Below, piece by piece: positions 34,641 through 47,092 of a stretch of DNA of 64,000 nt; within the stretch, counting starts at the first letter, position 1, and each line of letters starts with the position of its first letter. Source of the DNA: Tyto alba (Eukaryota; Chordata; Aves; Strigiformes; Tytonidae); contig NW_024881272.1 of the NCBI RefSeq assembly GCF_018691265.1, positions 24,355,323 to 24,419,322 on the forward strand, given 5' to 3'. The notes beneath the pieces were generated by a model that saw only the letters and a list, made by a program, of their open reading frames with translations, was not told the origin of the DNA and did no database searches. The translations under genes and the position numbers were made by a program.

Positions 34641-37600
34641 TTTTCGCTGAAAGCCCAGCTTTATTTCTTGTTTTGGAGCTGGAAGTGAGGAAATCAATGG
34701 TGTGTTTTGTGGTTTCAGAGTTGAGGGCATTACAGCACATGGCTAACTAGCAGCTCCAGTTTTGCAATCAATAGGCTGATCAATTGATTAAATTAGCACT
34801 GATTTTTCTTTCTTCTTTCCAACCTAGAAAAGAATTACTTTTGGGGGGGAAGAGCACATGGGTTTGGCCTGGAAAATTTAGCCCTTGTTTTTTCCAGTCC
34901 TTGGCTGCCTTTCCCCCACGAATGCAATCTCGGTGCTCATCATTATTTAAAGTAAACTGCATCGAGCCCCGCCACTGGCAGTGGCTCACTGTAAGCCAGG
35001 GTGTCACTTTCAGCTGTTCACCAGCCTTGCTGCTTCATGCTCGGCTGCCTTAGAAAAGTCATCTCCAAGCTCTGCTGTGCTGCTTTATTATTGGCACAGT
35101 TGCAACATTCCCGTGATCCCTGTCAGTGGTGCTTATTGATCCAGTGATGTGAATCTGCTTAGTGATTCAAGATTACTTTAATTCTCCCTCTTCCTTTTTT
35201 GTTTGTTTCCACCCTCTCCCCAGGGAAACAAAAGCTTTCAGATCCACCTTTCCCTGACTGTGGAAAACGAGCCGTGGCTGCAAAGACCTTGGCAGTTGCT
35301 GCTGCTTTTGTACTTCAGGTCTGAGTTTTTAAGAGCTGCGTTTGAGATAGACGTGAGACTGTTCTCACCTTAGTGCATCATGCCAGCGTAGGGCTGTAGG
35401 AGACAGCCATGCATGAATGGCTACACCAGATCACGCCTTTTGTCCAAGTGCATTTTCCCCTCTGCAACCATGATCCGTACCTGATGGGTTATGGAGAGGC
35501 ATAAGAGAAATCTCTGGAATGTTTCTTGGTGCTGCCGGGGGTGGGGAAGCCTCTTCCTCAAGCCTTGCAGCAGCTGGCTCTTACCCTGTACGGCAGAGCT
35601 TGCCTGCCCTTTGTTCAGCACACTGCTGCAAAATGATGTTAATGGTCGTAAAATTATATGGCCCCTTTCTTTAAAGGCAGCTGTTCCTCAGATCTGTCAG
35701 CAAAGATCACTGTAAGTGTCCGAGATACGAGTAAGCAGTCAGATCTCTGGCAGCCCATTTGTGCCTCTGTGGGAAGCTAATAGACGGCATCAGATGGATG
35801 CGTCTGCTATTTCAGGTGTGTGCTGTAATGTCACAGTTGGGTGTCAGTCTTCCAGGTAAATCACTGTTTTGCTTGAAATGGATCTGGCTCCAGAGAAACA
35901 AAACCCTTGTCCTATAAGCAGCTTTTCATGGCCTCTGAATATAATTTTTCCTGCAACAGGCAGGAAAAATTCTTCTTCACCAGAAGAACTATTCTATCCC
36001 TGTTTGTTCTCCCAGTCTTCCCTGGTAGAATTTCACTGTCCAAAAATATTGCTGGGCCAGTGTTACGGATCTGCAGAAAGACGGCTGTCCAGCATGGCCT
36101 CATCTCTGCCTTCCTCTTGTTTTCAGGAATCTCTAATGGCTTTGTCTTTCTTCCCAAACGCCTTTTAAAATAAAACGGCATCCGTGCCACCTTGTCCTCT
36201 TAGTACTAGTTTGGGATACTTCAGCAGCTGATGAAATAAACCCAGTTTAGAGCCATTCTTAGGAAGTGTGCGTGAGGCCTGGCCGTGTGTCTGCATAAAC
36301 TACTTTTATTGCCTTCATTGTTTTTACTCTCCAAGAAGCCAACGAGTGACATTTCGTTAAGAAAATAGAGTGAACGTGCTGGAAAGGGAGGTTGTGCAGA
36401 ACGGGGGTCACTGCAAGGAGTATAATTAGCAAAGGCTACAGTTCTGGAGATTTACGGGAGGCTTTTTTTCTTTCCTGAACACATGTAAATTACCTGTGAG
36501 CAGAATGAATGCCTCTTCCCAGCCAAAACAGGCCCCAGCGGAGCTGCATGCCTGGGAGATGGATTTGGGTTTAGACCCACTTCCTGAATTTACACAAAAT
36601 TCTAGATTTCTAGAATATTTCCAATATAGATTTGACACAAACACACACACACCCCACTTCCTTGGAAGCCAAACAGGAGAAAAGCCAGTTATACAGATGA
36701 GTTTGATCCTCTGCATAAGCAGCATCTAGTAGCTGCATTCATAATGGTGGTGCAAATAATAATACTAACATCCTAATTTTGTTCCTTGCTTTTGTTTGGA
36801 GTGATAATTAAGTGTATGCAGAACAGTTGGCCTCCAGAACTGACTTACCTGCCCAGGTGGGAGTTGAGGAGCAGAGGTGGGGCACAGTAGGTCTGTGCTT
36901 TCGTACCTGTGCTGTTAAAATTTGGCTGTGGTGGTTTGGGTCTGCACTGGCCTGGTTGTCTTACCTTTCTGCTCCTGAGACTGCCAGGTTCCGTATGATC
37001 TCATGCCTGCGCAGGAGCCAGCAGTGCTGCCAACACCTGAAACAGCATATGTTGTCACTTTGACCATCTGCCACTGAACATGACAGAGAAAAGGAGGGAC
37101 TTGAATGTGAGGCCCTTTTATCTGTTCTTGTGAATCTGCTTATATATCATGTTAATGACTCCCGCTCTTAGCTTGAGCCACCATTCACTTGAGAGATGTT
37201 GAGATGACTGGTCATCAGGGGGATTGCACAAAGGAAGTAAGATTTGCGAAGCAGTGCAGAGGTCAGAGAGGATGCTTAGGCTTAGGGAACAGTTTAGGAG
37301 AAAGAAAAGTGCTTATGACACTTAGGGAAAGGGGGAAAAAAGGATTTCTGATGAGATTTATCTCCAGCCATTATTAATAGGGATATGGAAGAAAGTGGGA
37401 AGTGTTCTTCAGTCTTCTTAAAGCTCAGATGATTCCTATAGCCTGACAGTACCTGCACCCTGGCGGTAGCGAAGAAACATTAGATTTTTTTCTGCTTTTC
37501 GGATCTCTAAGTCACTATTTCAGAAATGCTGTTGCTTGTGTAGAGTACCTAAATTTTTCAGAAACTAACTTGAATTGGTGCTTAGGCAGACTGCTCCGAG

Positions 37601-37849
37601 GCCAGCCCAAGCAAAGCTGTGTACACAGTGCTGGAGGGTGGCGGGCGTTCTAGGTAAGTGATCTTGATAGGTACATTCTGATTGATGGGGGAGTTTGTCT
37701 CCCAAACTGTCACAGGGTTTATAGAGGTGCCACTCAATACCAGTGCTGGAATTGCTTGTCAGAGCACCTGGCTACAAGAGCAATGGGGATTGGAGACAGA
37801 GCTGTAACTTTGTTTTTTCTCTGCTTAATGGCCCCAGCGTCTGACCTGC

Positions 37850-38180
37850 CTGCTCACTCCTGTTTGTCTGGACCTTAAGGAGGCAGCTGGGATTAAGACT
37901 GTCAGAGGATTGCGCTGCTTTAGCATCAGGAGGCTAATTGTGTTGGGATTGGCAGCGTATGACAAGCGGTTGCCTCCTAGCAAATGCATGGCAAGAGCGA
38001 AAAATTCTTCAACAAGAAAAGGGAAAGATACAGGAGAGTCTGCATTTTGGTTTGTTCTTTCTTCATCAGAAAGCAGCTTTTTCAAATTCACATGCGGAAT
38101 TACGTTCCTCATGCTGTTGGTGACTCTCCTTGTAAGAGTCGAAGCTGCTTCTGTGAATAACAGATCATGTCTCTTGTGAA
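37850..38180. promoter_or_regulatory. Candidate conserved non-coding element
   Basis: A unique block with scattered CpGs and the words GGCTAATTGTGTTGGGATTGG (about 37931) and AATTCACATGCGGAATTACG (about 38086). Overlapping frames on both strands (plus 37910-38179, minus 37825-38208) show no domain and no splice context, so I read them as chance. Confidence 0.25.
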
Positions 38181-39215
38181 TTCCTATGTCAGGCTCACAA
38201 CTTAACATTCAGTTGTCGGATTTCACTTTATTAACACATTGGGATAAAGTTCTGGTCCCAAGCATTGACCTCTGGATAACGGCACTGGCTTTAGAGGTCT
38301 GCTGTAGGCAGCACTGCTGATGGCCATGAATTACTGCATGACCTTCAGAAGCCGAGCCTGGCTGGAGGAACCCTTTCCCATTCCCCGTGCACTCTGTTAA
38401 ATTGCAAATCACCCGAGTGTACTGGTAGGGGGTCTTCTGGACGCTCCCCTTCTCCTCTAGTAGGTCCGAAACAGTGCTGTTGCAAAGGCCATTTTATTCT
38501 GCTCAACACCCTGCACATTCCATTTCACATTTTCCTTACTCCTGGATGGCAGTGTATGCCACCGGCAGGAGCTGGAAGTTGTGAGCCCTCTTTACACTTG
38601 GGCTGAGTTAGTGAGAAGCAGGTGTGATCCTATCGGGCCCTCCTTGCATTTAGTGGTCCTCTTAATCCATTTATAACAGCACTTGTCCAGAAATCTGGTT
38701 TGAATGAGCCTGAGATGAATGAATAATGTCAAGCAGTTCAGACGTCAAATATTTGAACAGCTGCGTGGGTGTTTTCACTGGCTTTGTGCATGGAAGCAAC
38801 CCCAGGAAGTTAGACAAGGAGGGTCAGGTTGAAATTGTGGCACTAAACCCCAGCCTGCCGGAACTGGCCTCAAAATCCATCTCTGCTGCAGATGAAGGGG
38901 CATTAGGATGCTAGTGGCAGGCCATTTGCTCTGTGGTTGATGCTAGACCAAGCTTTGCATCCTGTTCTTTGGTGTTCTCTTATGTGCAGTGGCAGTACTG
39001 GGATTTATGGACCTTTTGATTCATATCGGAAACATATTTTGCAGATTTTGTTTTTCCTTTTTCTAAAGCAGCCTCTGAAGTCCCAGAACAGATAGCACAG
39101 CTTATATTCATCTTAACCTCTGTAAACCCAGAAAAGACTTTGTTTAGCATACAGTTTCCAAGTCAGGCTTTTTTTTTTTCCATGTTGCAATGGACTGCAC
39201 TTGGTCATGTTCAGA

Positions 39216-39237
39216 AAAAAAAAAAAAAAAAAAAAAA
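39216..39237. repeat. A homopolymer run
   Basis: About 22 consecutive A, with a T run at 39171-39179 upstream. No retroposon body was recognised. Confidence 0.85.
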
Positions 39238-41239
39238 GAAAAACCTAAAACCCATATTTGGTGAAAATCTGAGAGTTGGATCACCTTATTGTGACTTCCT
39301 TTAGGCATTGGCCTGGGAGTCCTCATTTGATCAGAAAATTTACCCTTCTCCTGCCCCTCATCTTAACCTATGAATGCCTCTGCTATGCCCTCATCTCTGA
39401 CTGAAATGTTGTATCAAATCATCCCAGTGTGTATCCGCCATTGTAACACATACTGTCCAAACCCTTCCCCTGTACCATCCCTGTGTAGGGAGGATAGTTC
39501 TCTGTTGGCAATGCAGTGGTTCCTATTACAGATTCAGCAAAAGCTCTGGAGTATTTTCCTTTCAGATTTAAAAGGGATTTTCTTAAGTACAAAGGTTTTG
39601 AGAGCAAGGACACCAGGATTCTGAAGTCAAGGTGCCTTAATATTTGTAAATTGTATCACAGTAAGCAGATCTTCTTTTCTTAAGCTCTAACCATAAACCA
39701 CTAGTTGGCTTGAGTCACTTGGAAACAAAATTGATGGAAGGGTGCATGTTTCCTGTGTGCTTGGCATCCTTGCAGAGAGAGGGACACGGGGAGCGGTCCC
39801 ACTTACGTTCACTCTTTTGGACTCCTTTTCCTCCCCTGCCCCAAGGCACTTGCTCCAAGTATTCATTGTCTGGCTAACATTCAGATCGCCTCTGGGACTG
39901 GCCAAGTCACAGCTCCAGCTTTGCATGATTTGTGTTTCCCACAGCTACAAGAAAAATGAAGACCTGTGTGTCCAAAGTTTATGGCCTTTGAGAAGTGATG
40001 GGCTAAAGTAATGCCAGGTGCAGGGGATGGTGTTACTGCAGGTTGAATGCCATGCCTGTAAATTACCACCCCATTGCCCACTGTGACTTCTAAGGCAGCT
40101 TTGAAAAACTATCCAGCTTCTTTGGCAGGTTTCTCTTACTCCTCTAAATCTTCTCCCAAACATTGTGATGAACTGAAGGAGTCAAGATTTACTAGATGAG
40201 CCACTGCAGAAAGAGAAGGCAGCTCGTGACGAGTTGGCTGGCAGCGTGCAGCCGTTATGTGAAACACTTTGTAAGGGGTCTACTGGGAGAGGGCTGCCCC
40301 AGAGACCAGGCAGGGCTGACCTACAAGCATGGCTCCCGGCGCAGGCGGTGGGTGCTGCATTGTCAAAGCTAGTTTTGTTACCTCTGCTGAAAATTAAGGC
40401 TGGCAATTACTTTGAAGTAAAAGGTAGTTTATGCTTCTAGGGAAAGGTTAGTCTTAAAATCATTGTCATGCTACGGTTGTCACTCGTTAAGGACCTTCTT
40501 TATATTCAGGGAAGAGAAATATCAAATCCATATAAACAAATTTTATTGGTGGCTTAATGAATCAGCGAGAGCATCCGTTCCTAGAGAGCGACAGTAAAGA
40601 ACTGTGTCTGCATGGTGTCCTTGGAAATGAGACCTTCGCCTTGCCCTGCTCTCTGCACAGATGGAGACTATTAGAAATATAGCTCACTTTTCTGAGCTGG
40701 GAAAGTGCAAGTTTGCTGCTGACAGCACAAGCTTGTGTAAAGGTGCTGGTGAGAGCCCTGTGGGATAAACAGACTCAAACATCTGTAGCCCTAAAAGGGC
40801 TACGCTGATGCCTGGGAATGTCCTCATTCTTCAGACATGCACCTTGTACTCAGTGCTTCTACATTAATTTTAGCCTGTCTTCTGCATTTAGAACTACATT
40901 CACAGTGTAGGAATGCACCCGCTTTGGGGCATTTGTGCAAAGCCAAGACTACGTCTACCTTACTCTTTCGGTGTTTGCAGGTGGGATGTGCTCCCTGTTC
41001 TAACCACAGGCTTAGGTCACCAGCCATCTGCATCTGTCAGGTCCTTCAGGCTCCAGCAGGTCCCCTCTTGTCTGTGGGCGTGGAGTCCAGGTCTGCTGTC
41101 TGGGCAGAGGGGTGCTACGGGAAGGAGTGTACTGGAGGCAGCCAGAGTGAGCAAATTTCTATCTGCATAGCTTATGCCCCCAAACAGCTTAGATCTGCTG
41201 CAGAACTGAACACAAATATTGAACACGAATGAGGACCTT

Positions 41240-41350
41240 GCACCACCCTAGAATTCAGGAGATCTTTGTTTAATTTCCAGTCTCATGGGAGAAAGCATAT
41301 CCAGTGTCTCATGAAGAGTAAATACATGTCTTCCTTAGTTTCCCTTCTAT
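41240..41350 (+). mobile_element. Possible MIR-type SINE remnant
   Basis: 'gaattcaggagatctttgtttaatttccag' followed by '-cttccttagtttcccttct' recalls the MIR/tRNA-SINE order (question-word GTTCAAATCCCAG, then CCTCAGTTTCCTCATCT). The middle is very diverged. This is a tentative call. Confidence 0.35.
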
Positions 41351-42255
41351 TAATACACCTTAGGCAGCAAATACCATGTAAAGGTTCATTTTTGTAGGTG
41401 TTTGCACACGGATGCAATTAAAAGAAGCCTGGTTACAATCAGCAATAGCACAGTCAACAAAGTGCTTGAGAAGCAAAATAAATGCATATATTGTTAAAAA
41501 GCAGCAGTGATTACACAGCTCAGTCTTGAGGGGAACCGTTCATGCTTGCTTCCTGCTGGCTCCTCTTGGAGCTGATCCACCCGTCACGGGAGTGCAGGAC
41601 TTACTGGCTTGCGCTGGAATTTGCTCGTGTAAGAAGTGCTTGTAAGGAGCTGCTAATAACTGGAGTTTTTTGTTGTGTTGGTTTTTTTTTCCCTCCTAGA
41701 ACCACGTTTGCTATTCTTAAATGTTTTATATTGTAAAAATGTAAGCCATGACTAAACGTATTTAAAGAAGGAAAAGGTATTTCTAACTGTATTTTGGCCA
41801 TTGCCTGCCCTGTGCATCTGAATTAAGGACTAATTCAGAATGTCCCTGTGGCTTTCTCTTACCTCCTAGTAGTGTACTTTTTACGTTAAGCACTTCTATG
41901 AAAAATCAGTCTTCCCTATTTTGCTTTACTTTTTTTCTCCCTTTGAGAGAGACCCTTCCAATGCCTTCAACTTTAAAATAACTTGTGTGGAGAGCAAAAG
42001 GTCAAGAATATTTCGTTTTCAGTGTTGAGGGGCATTTTAGAGCATAAAATCCAAGAAGTTGGAGCATTTCTCTGAGTGTTTTCTGTGCAGTGTTCTGAAA
42101 ATTGTTTTTTTGCAGTCTTTGGAGATGATACCTTTTGTGAGGCTGTTAGGAGTAAAGGACAGCCTGCAAACTGGTGCTGTCGCACCATCCGTAGGAGACC
42201 TCCTGCACTTCATCTGCAATTCAGATGCTCATCCACGTGTTTTGTTCTCTTCCAG

Positions 42256-42352
42256 GTTCTGGGTTTATCATGTGCAGTGGCAAGGAGAATCCAGACAGCG
42301 ACGCTGACCTGGATGTGGATGGAGACGACACACTTGAATACGGGAAACCACA
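42256..42352 (+). CDS. RNF220: RNF220 coding exon, residues ~376-407 (acidic middle segment)
   Basis: This 97-nt exon completes a Gly codon and encodes SGFIMCSGKENPDSDADLDV, then DGDDTLEYGKP and the first two bases of a Gln codon. The acceptor AG is at 42254-42255. The donor is GTATCG at 42353: the apparent CAGTAT is split as CA|GTAT, and the missing G is supplied by the next exon, which begins G-TAC. The Asp-rich stretch is a conserved hallmark of RNF220. Readthrough past the donor would stop after a few residues (TGA at 42363). Confidence 0.95.
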
Positions 42353-43382
42353 GTATCGTTTTTGAAAGGCTCTTACTGAGAGGGAACCTAGAGGTGCATC
42401 TTCAGCTAGCTTTCATACAGCAGTGTCCTGGGTGGTGGTGGATAATCTGTGTCCAGCCCTACTGAAAACGATGCCATCTTCTCCAGTTACCATGTTGTTT
42501 GAACTAGGAGGGATTCCCAGTTACTCCCTTTGAGATCCTTCTGTTGATACAGCACTCCTTCAGGCGCAGTTGGTGAAGTTGGCAGCAGACATTGCAGGAG
42601 ATCAAAATTAGTGTTTCTCTATTCTGTTTCATAAGCAATCTGTTGTCTCCATCCAGGTCTCCTCCATATGGATATCTTTTTGTGTTTCATGGGTAGGAAT
42701 TGTGTTTCTTTTCCACAAGACGCCCCTTTGTTTTCAGGGATTTTGTGCAGTAAACATAAAAAACACTATTCATCTGTCACTCTGAGAGACTGGATTTTTT
42801 TCCTTTCATTAGACAGCTCATGGGCAGAACTATCACTAAGGGCAGGTTTGGGGAACTTCTACATCTAGGAGCCAGGATCTTCAGACACAGCTCTGGGAGA
42901 CTTGTGGGCAGACTTCTGCCCTGCAACAGCTATCGGGGAGGAACTCCTGCAAGGATATTTGACAGACATTGACTCAGCTGTGATGAGGAGGAATATATAG
43001 CTATAGAATTAGAGATTTTATTGAAATCTGTACCAGCCTTTAAGACTGCAGCCCCAACCGATAGCTGATGAGAGAGCTCTGTACCTCAAACAGAAATAGC
43101 GGAATTGTGCAAGCTAGGCTTGCAGAGGTTGAGTAGTTGGTTCCCCTTATAAAAGGCTGTGGCATCATGTTGCTGTCAAAAGATTTTTCTGTTTCTTTCC
43201 ACCTAAGACAAAACAATATGGAATTTAAAGGCAAGTCCCTCCATGGATACCAGCCCCTCTTTTTTTGAGGTGTTCCCAGTTGGAATTAATTTGTTCTGTA
43301 GCCCAGATAGTGTTCTAACCATCTCAAAAGCTTTTCCCCTGTCTGCAGCAAGGCTGTATGTTCCTTAACCCCTTGTGCTCAG
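42353..43382 (+). other. RNF220: RNF220 intron, 1.0 kb
   Basis: A short intron from a weak GTATCG donor to a TTGTGCTCAG acceptor. Nothing else is recognisable in it. Confidence 0.85.
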
Positions 43383-43469
43383 GTACACAGAGGCAGACGT
43401 TATCCCTTGCACTGGGGAAGAGCCAGGTGAAGCCAAAGAGAGGGAGGCGCTCCGAGGTGCTGTTTTAAA
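43383..43469 (+). CDS. RNF220: RNF220 coding exon, residues ~408-436
   Basis: This 87-nt exon begins with the last base of the split Gln codon and encodes YTEADVIPCTGEEPGEAKER followed by EALRGAVL and two bases of an Asn codon. The acceptor is GTGCTCAG (AG 43381-43382) and the donor GTAAGT at 43470. It matches human RNF220 residue for residue as I recall it. It is a charged, probably flexible segment of the middle region. Confidence 0.95.
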
Positions 43470-45174
43470 GTAAGTACTGTGCCTTTCTAATTTGCTTTCA
43501 TTATTTTGGGGGAATCTCAATTTGTGGAAAATAGCAGTTCACTCGAGCACAAGGTCTGCAGCAAGAGAGACTTGCAAAGAAGCACAGTGTGATGGGTGGG
43601 TCTCCATTTCTACCTGTGCATTCTCATAAAGCCTCCCTTAACCACCCCACCGCCCAGCCAGTGCTGTCTTCTCCCTGAACAGTGCTGGACAGAAGATTAA
43701 TTCTGACAGTGGGGAAGCTGTGCTGTACGAAGGCCATCTTGCTTCACGATGAAATGTGGCCTCTGAGTAGTAGGATAATGTGATGCTTTCTGAATCTTGT
43801 TCAGCACATCAGGAGTCTGGCACCCAGGGTATGATTTCATTGCATTCCATTACATGTTGTGGGGTACGCAAACTAATCGTCCTGCATTTGGCTCTAGGGC
43901 TGGGGCAGGATGTGTGCTCTACCTACCATACATATGTGGAGAATGCAGGCAGCCAGCATTCAGGGCACTTGGGGAAGCATTTCAGGCAAATAAAATGAGT
44001 TAACGGGGAGCTAGGATTGCTTTCTAAGCCCTCTGCCCTGCATAAAACAGGGCTTAAATTACCCCCCTCTATCTGTTTCACTGAGTGATCCTGTGAGGTC
44101 AAGGTTGAAGTGATTGATAGAGCAGTGAAATTAAGTTTTCTTGCTGCTTAGCCTGTCACAAATGCTAGTTCAAAACTAGGTTCCACTCCATAGAAAAGCA
44201 GCATTTGTCACACTGGATCCAAACCATTGGTCCGTTCGATACTTTGCTATCTGTGCTAGTCCATAGGCAGGGCCTCAAAGATGCTGAAGCTCCTTCACAG
44301 CCAGGACAGTAGTATTGTAGCAGGAGGATATCAGGGTATTCCTTATCAGTGGTTGTGGACATTTGTTAGTTGGTGAGACGACTGAGGACCTGAGGCCGGG
44401 AGACCCAGTTCCTTCAAGTGGCTTGCTCCTAACGCATTGTATGGCCGTTTGGGCGAGGTCTTTGCCTATCTCCTGGGCTTGTTTGCCCATCTCTAAAATG
44501 GGAGGTGATGTTGCTTGTAAAAGCAACTTGAAATGCTGGCAAGTTTCTGTAGAAATGCCATTGGCTAGCTGATACTGTGAAGCGTGAGCCTGTGTTAGCT
44601 TACGAGTGCAACTGTCTTAGCACATAAAGCTAAAATGTTATGCAGTCATAGGTGTGCAGCCTGCTCAGAAGATTCCTTTCTCTTACAGTCTCTGTTACTG
44701 GCTTGCAAGTGATTGGACAGGGTTAGGAGTTGACTGTGCTTCAGTGCTGCTGTTCTTCAAATGGGAAGATGGAAAAGATGGGGCTTATGAAGGTGTAAAG
44801 TTATTCTTAAAGGGAGAAGCTATTGCAACACAGAAGATTTCTGTTCATGAGTAAGGTTTTCATCTTTGAAATTGTGTATTCAAAAATGAGCATTGGGTCA
44901 TAGATGCTGTTTGAATCCCAAGCCTTCAGGAAGCATCACATCCCCCGTGTGATTCAGCAGAGGTCACAGCTAGAAGTGAAGGTTGGGAGAACACTGGTGG
45001 AAATGTGGACTAGCACAAAACCACCTCCTGCAGCAGGTCAGCTGCTCATATTTTGAAGCCTATACTGATGGATAGAAGTATTGAGAGAGAAGTGGTGGGT
45101 GGAAGGGGTGGCTTTTCCTGAGCAGCAAAATTTTTCATGTTCAACCTTTAGCATTCTGCCCTTTTCTCTTTTAG
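43470..45174 (+). other. RNF220: RNF220 intron, 1.7 kb
   Basis: The intron runs from GTAAGT to CTTTTAG. It carries a MIR-type SINE remnant at about 44375-44520. Sequence near 44200-44240 faintly recalls an old CR1-like segment but is too diverged to call. Confidence 0.85.
44375..44520 (+). mobile_element. MIR-type SINE remnant
   Basis: The stretch 'gggagacccagttccttc' then '-gtatggccgtttgggcgaggtctttgcc' then '-gcccatctctaaaatgggaggtgatg' matches the MIR sense order (CCCAGCTC, then GTGACCTTGGGCAAGTCACTT, then CTCATCTGTAAAATGGGGATAAT). It is one of the clearer repeat calls in the window. Confidence 0.7.
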
Positions 45175-45230
45175 TGGTGGCACACCCAGTACTCGAATAA
45201 CACCGGAGTTTTCTAAATGGGCTAGCGACG
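45175..45230 (+). CDS. RNF220: RNF220 coding exon, residues ~436-455
   Basis: This 56-nt exon supplies the last base of the Asn codon, then GGTPSTRITPEFSKWASD and the first base of a Glu codon. The acceptor AG is at 45173-45174 and the donor GTGAGT at 45231. It differs from human at one residue (Thr for Pro in the GGPPS motif, from memory). It is a conserved linker before the Ser/Lys-rich segment leading to the coiled coil and RING. Confidence 0.95.
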
Positions 45231-46034
45231 GTGAGTGTTGAACTTGTAAATTATTAATTTGTATGCTACAGGAGGGCAGATAGATGTTCCATATCTTCTG
45301 ATTGCAAGTAACTAGGCAAATGGTAGTTACAAATGCTCTTGCACAGAATGTGTATACAATCACACTCTTTTTGAAACTTTACAGCACAATTAACTAGACA
45401 GTGGCAGCCGGGGGAGTTCCCAAAAATGCAGCCTTAACTGGTATGATGTTAAGGGATAGGGATTGAATTGACTTGCTGTCGCATAACTGAAAGACAAACT
45501 GCTGTATCACAGAGGGAGCCATCAGGGCTTAACTATGTGGTAGTGGTGTTCAGCTGCTGGGTTTTAAACTACACAGGCACCTGTTGCTTGTTTTTTTTTT
45601 TTTTTTTTTCAATGGCTTTCTTATCACCTTCCCTTCTTTAAAAGGGTGTGCTAGAGACTTGTATCATGATGTGTTGGGTGGGTCTTGTGCTTGCTGACCT
45701 CTCTATGGCAAGAAAAGCCTGCGGCTCTGAAGCCTGCACCTTTAGAGTGGGAGCTCTAGGATCTGTCCTACTTCATGACCTCTAGTTGAGACTCCAGAGC
45801 AAACGAGTCTCATGGTGAAATTGTACCTTTGTGTGCATTATTTGAAAGCTCATAGTATTAAGGGGGGGGGCGGGGGGAGAGTGGTGGTTAAACCTATTCG
45901 ACTGCTACTTTATTTTATTTAATGCCAGCAGCACTGGAAGTGTAAGCAGAAACCTAGTGGAAATATGAGAATAATAAAACCTGGCGCTTTCCAGCTGTAG
46001 ATGCCAAATCCATTTCCAGAGCTGGGCAGTGCTG

Positions 46035-46110
46035 CTCCAGCTCCCTTAGGAAGGGAACTGAAGCTCAGCGACCTGAAGAGACTTGTCCCAATGATTTTGT
46101 TCTCTGTTCT
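46035..46110 (-). mobile_element. MIR-type SINE remnant, antisense
   Basis: The + strand 'aggaagggaactgaagctcag' then 'cgacctgaagagacttgtccca' follows the reverse complement of the MIR 3' half (GATGAGGAAACTGAGGCTCAGAGAGGTTAAGTGACTTGCCCA). The flanks are too diverged to extend. Confidence 0.6.
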
Positions 46111-46914
46111 GTTACTGTAATGCTTCGGGCATTTGATTGCCAGCCTTGAAAGTACCTGCAAGACATAACTGCTTGCAGTGGGAGTGGGGGGTGGATAGAA
46201 CTAGTTTTGCCAAGGGCATGATGATTAAATGGAGAACATAGGATATCTATTGCAGGCATTTTCTTCTGTGGGGTAGGCAATCACATTTATTTTCTGTGAT
46301 GTAGGAGCTCTTGCTTGTAGGTGTGTTACATTTCAGTAACTACAGCCACAGAGGTGATGAGGATGCAGCCTTGATGGTATTTGCTGTGAGCTGTTGTCTT
46401 CATACCTTTTACCTGAGACCATGGTGCTCAATCTGCAGCCCAGGGACTGGCCTCAGGACAGTTCATCTGCCTTATCTCCAACTGGTATCTCACAGCCCCT
46501 CCTGTGCTGGGAGGAGCCATAGGACTGCTAGTACTTGGAGAGCCATGAGCAGAGTATTCTGTTGCACTAGTTACCTGGCATATATTTTTATCACTGTCTG
46601 TGTCTGAGGTGTCTCAGAAAAAGAAGCTGAAAGCAGGGTCTAGACTGGGTGTATGTGTTCTGGATCCATCTTTCTAGAAGTACACTTTCGCGTGACAGCT
46701 GCATCAAGCCTTTCTGAATTAAATCCTGGCTTAAACAGTAGGTACATCTGGGAGAGTCAGTTAGTATGGAGAGGGGAGAGGGTAGGGGTTGTATCTGCAG
46801 CCCCGGATCATAGAGGCATGCTGGTCAGAGAGAGGGCCTCCCTGCCAGACAGGGACACGTAGCCTCGGTCTCTCTTTCCAAGAATTGGTATGAAAATGAC
46901 TCATCAGTGTCTGT

Positions 46915-46947
46915 GAGTTACAGTTTCAGCTTCTGAAACTGTAACTC
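46915..46947. repeat. Perfect palindrome, 15-bp arms, 3-nt loop
   Basis: GAGTTACAGTTTCAG at 46915-46929 is exactly complementary to CTGAAACTGTAACTC at 46933-46947, with a CTT loop. A G-T wobble and one more G-C pair extend it to 46913-46949. It lies 64 bp before the acceptor of the exon at 47014, so in the pre-mRNA it could form a stable hairpin just upstream of the polypyrimidine tract. Confidence 0.9.
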
Positions 46948-47013
46948 GCTCAGACTATTTCATTGCAATGATCAAATGTTCTCTTGCTAATTTGTCTGTT
47001 CTTCCCTCAACAG

Positions 47014-47092
47014 AAATGCCCTCGACGAGTAACGGTGAAAGCAGTAAACAGGAGACCATGCAGAAGACCTGTAAGAACAGTGACATTGAAAA
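47014..47092 (+). CDS. RNF220: RNF220 coding exon, residues ~455-481
   Basis: This 79-nt exon completes a Glu codon and encodes MPSTSNGESSKQETMQKTCK then NSDIE and two bases of a Lys codon. The acceptor is CCCTCAACAG and the donor GTGAGT at 47093. It is a Ser/Lys-rich, probably unstructured segment ahead of the coiled coil. It has one difference from human (ETM for EAM, from memory). Confidence 0.95.

Larger units (their letters stand above)
26079..42255 (+). other. RNF220: RNF220 intron, 16.2 kb
   Basis: This is the largest intron in the window, from GTGCGA to CTCTTCCAG. It contains T/A homopolymer runs (about 30129-30149, 34091-34106, 39216-39237), an antisense MIR relic (about 32150-32240), a weaker MIR-like relic (about 41240-41350), and AT-rich or CpG-containing unique blocks that may be regulatory (30350-31000, 34260-34640, 37850-38180). 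No additional exon or independent gene is supported; frames here are under 135 codons with no recognised domain. Confidence 0.8.
45231..47013 (+). other. RNF220: RNF220 intron, 1.8 kb
   Basis: The intron runs from GTGAGT to CCTCAACAG. It contains a T run (about 45590-45609), a G-rich run G9-C-G6 at 45862-45877, an antisense MIR relic at about 46035-46110, and a perfect 15-bp-arm palindrome at 46915-46947. Confidence 0.85.

Noticed and set aside
42353..42465. Readthrough of the acidic exon into the intron as an alternative C-terminus
   Set aside because: The RNF220 frame meets a stop within four codons of the donor, and the next exon joins perfectly by a GT-AG splice.
44195..44300. Segment resembling an older CR1-type LINE
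   Set aside because: Only a short, highly diverged similarity (ACCATTGGTCCGTTCGATAC); not enough to call.
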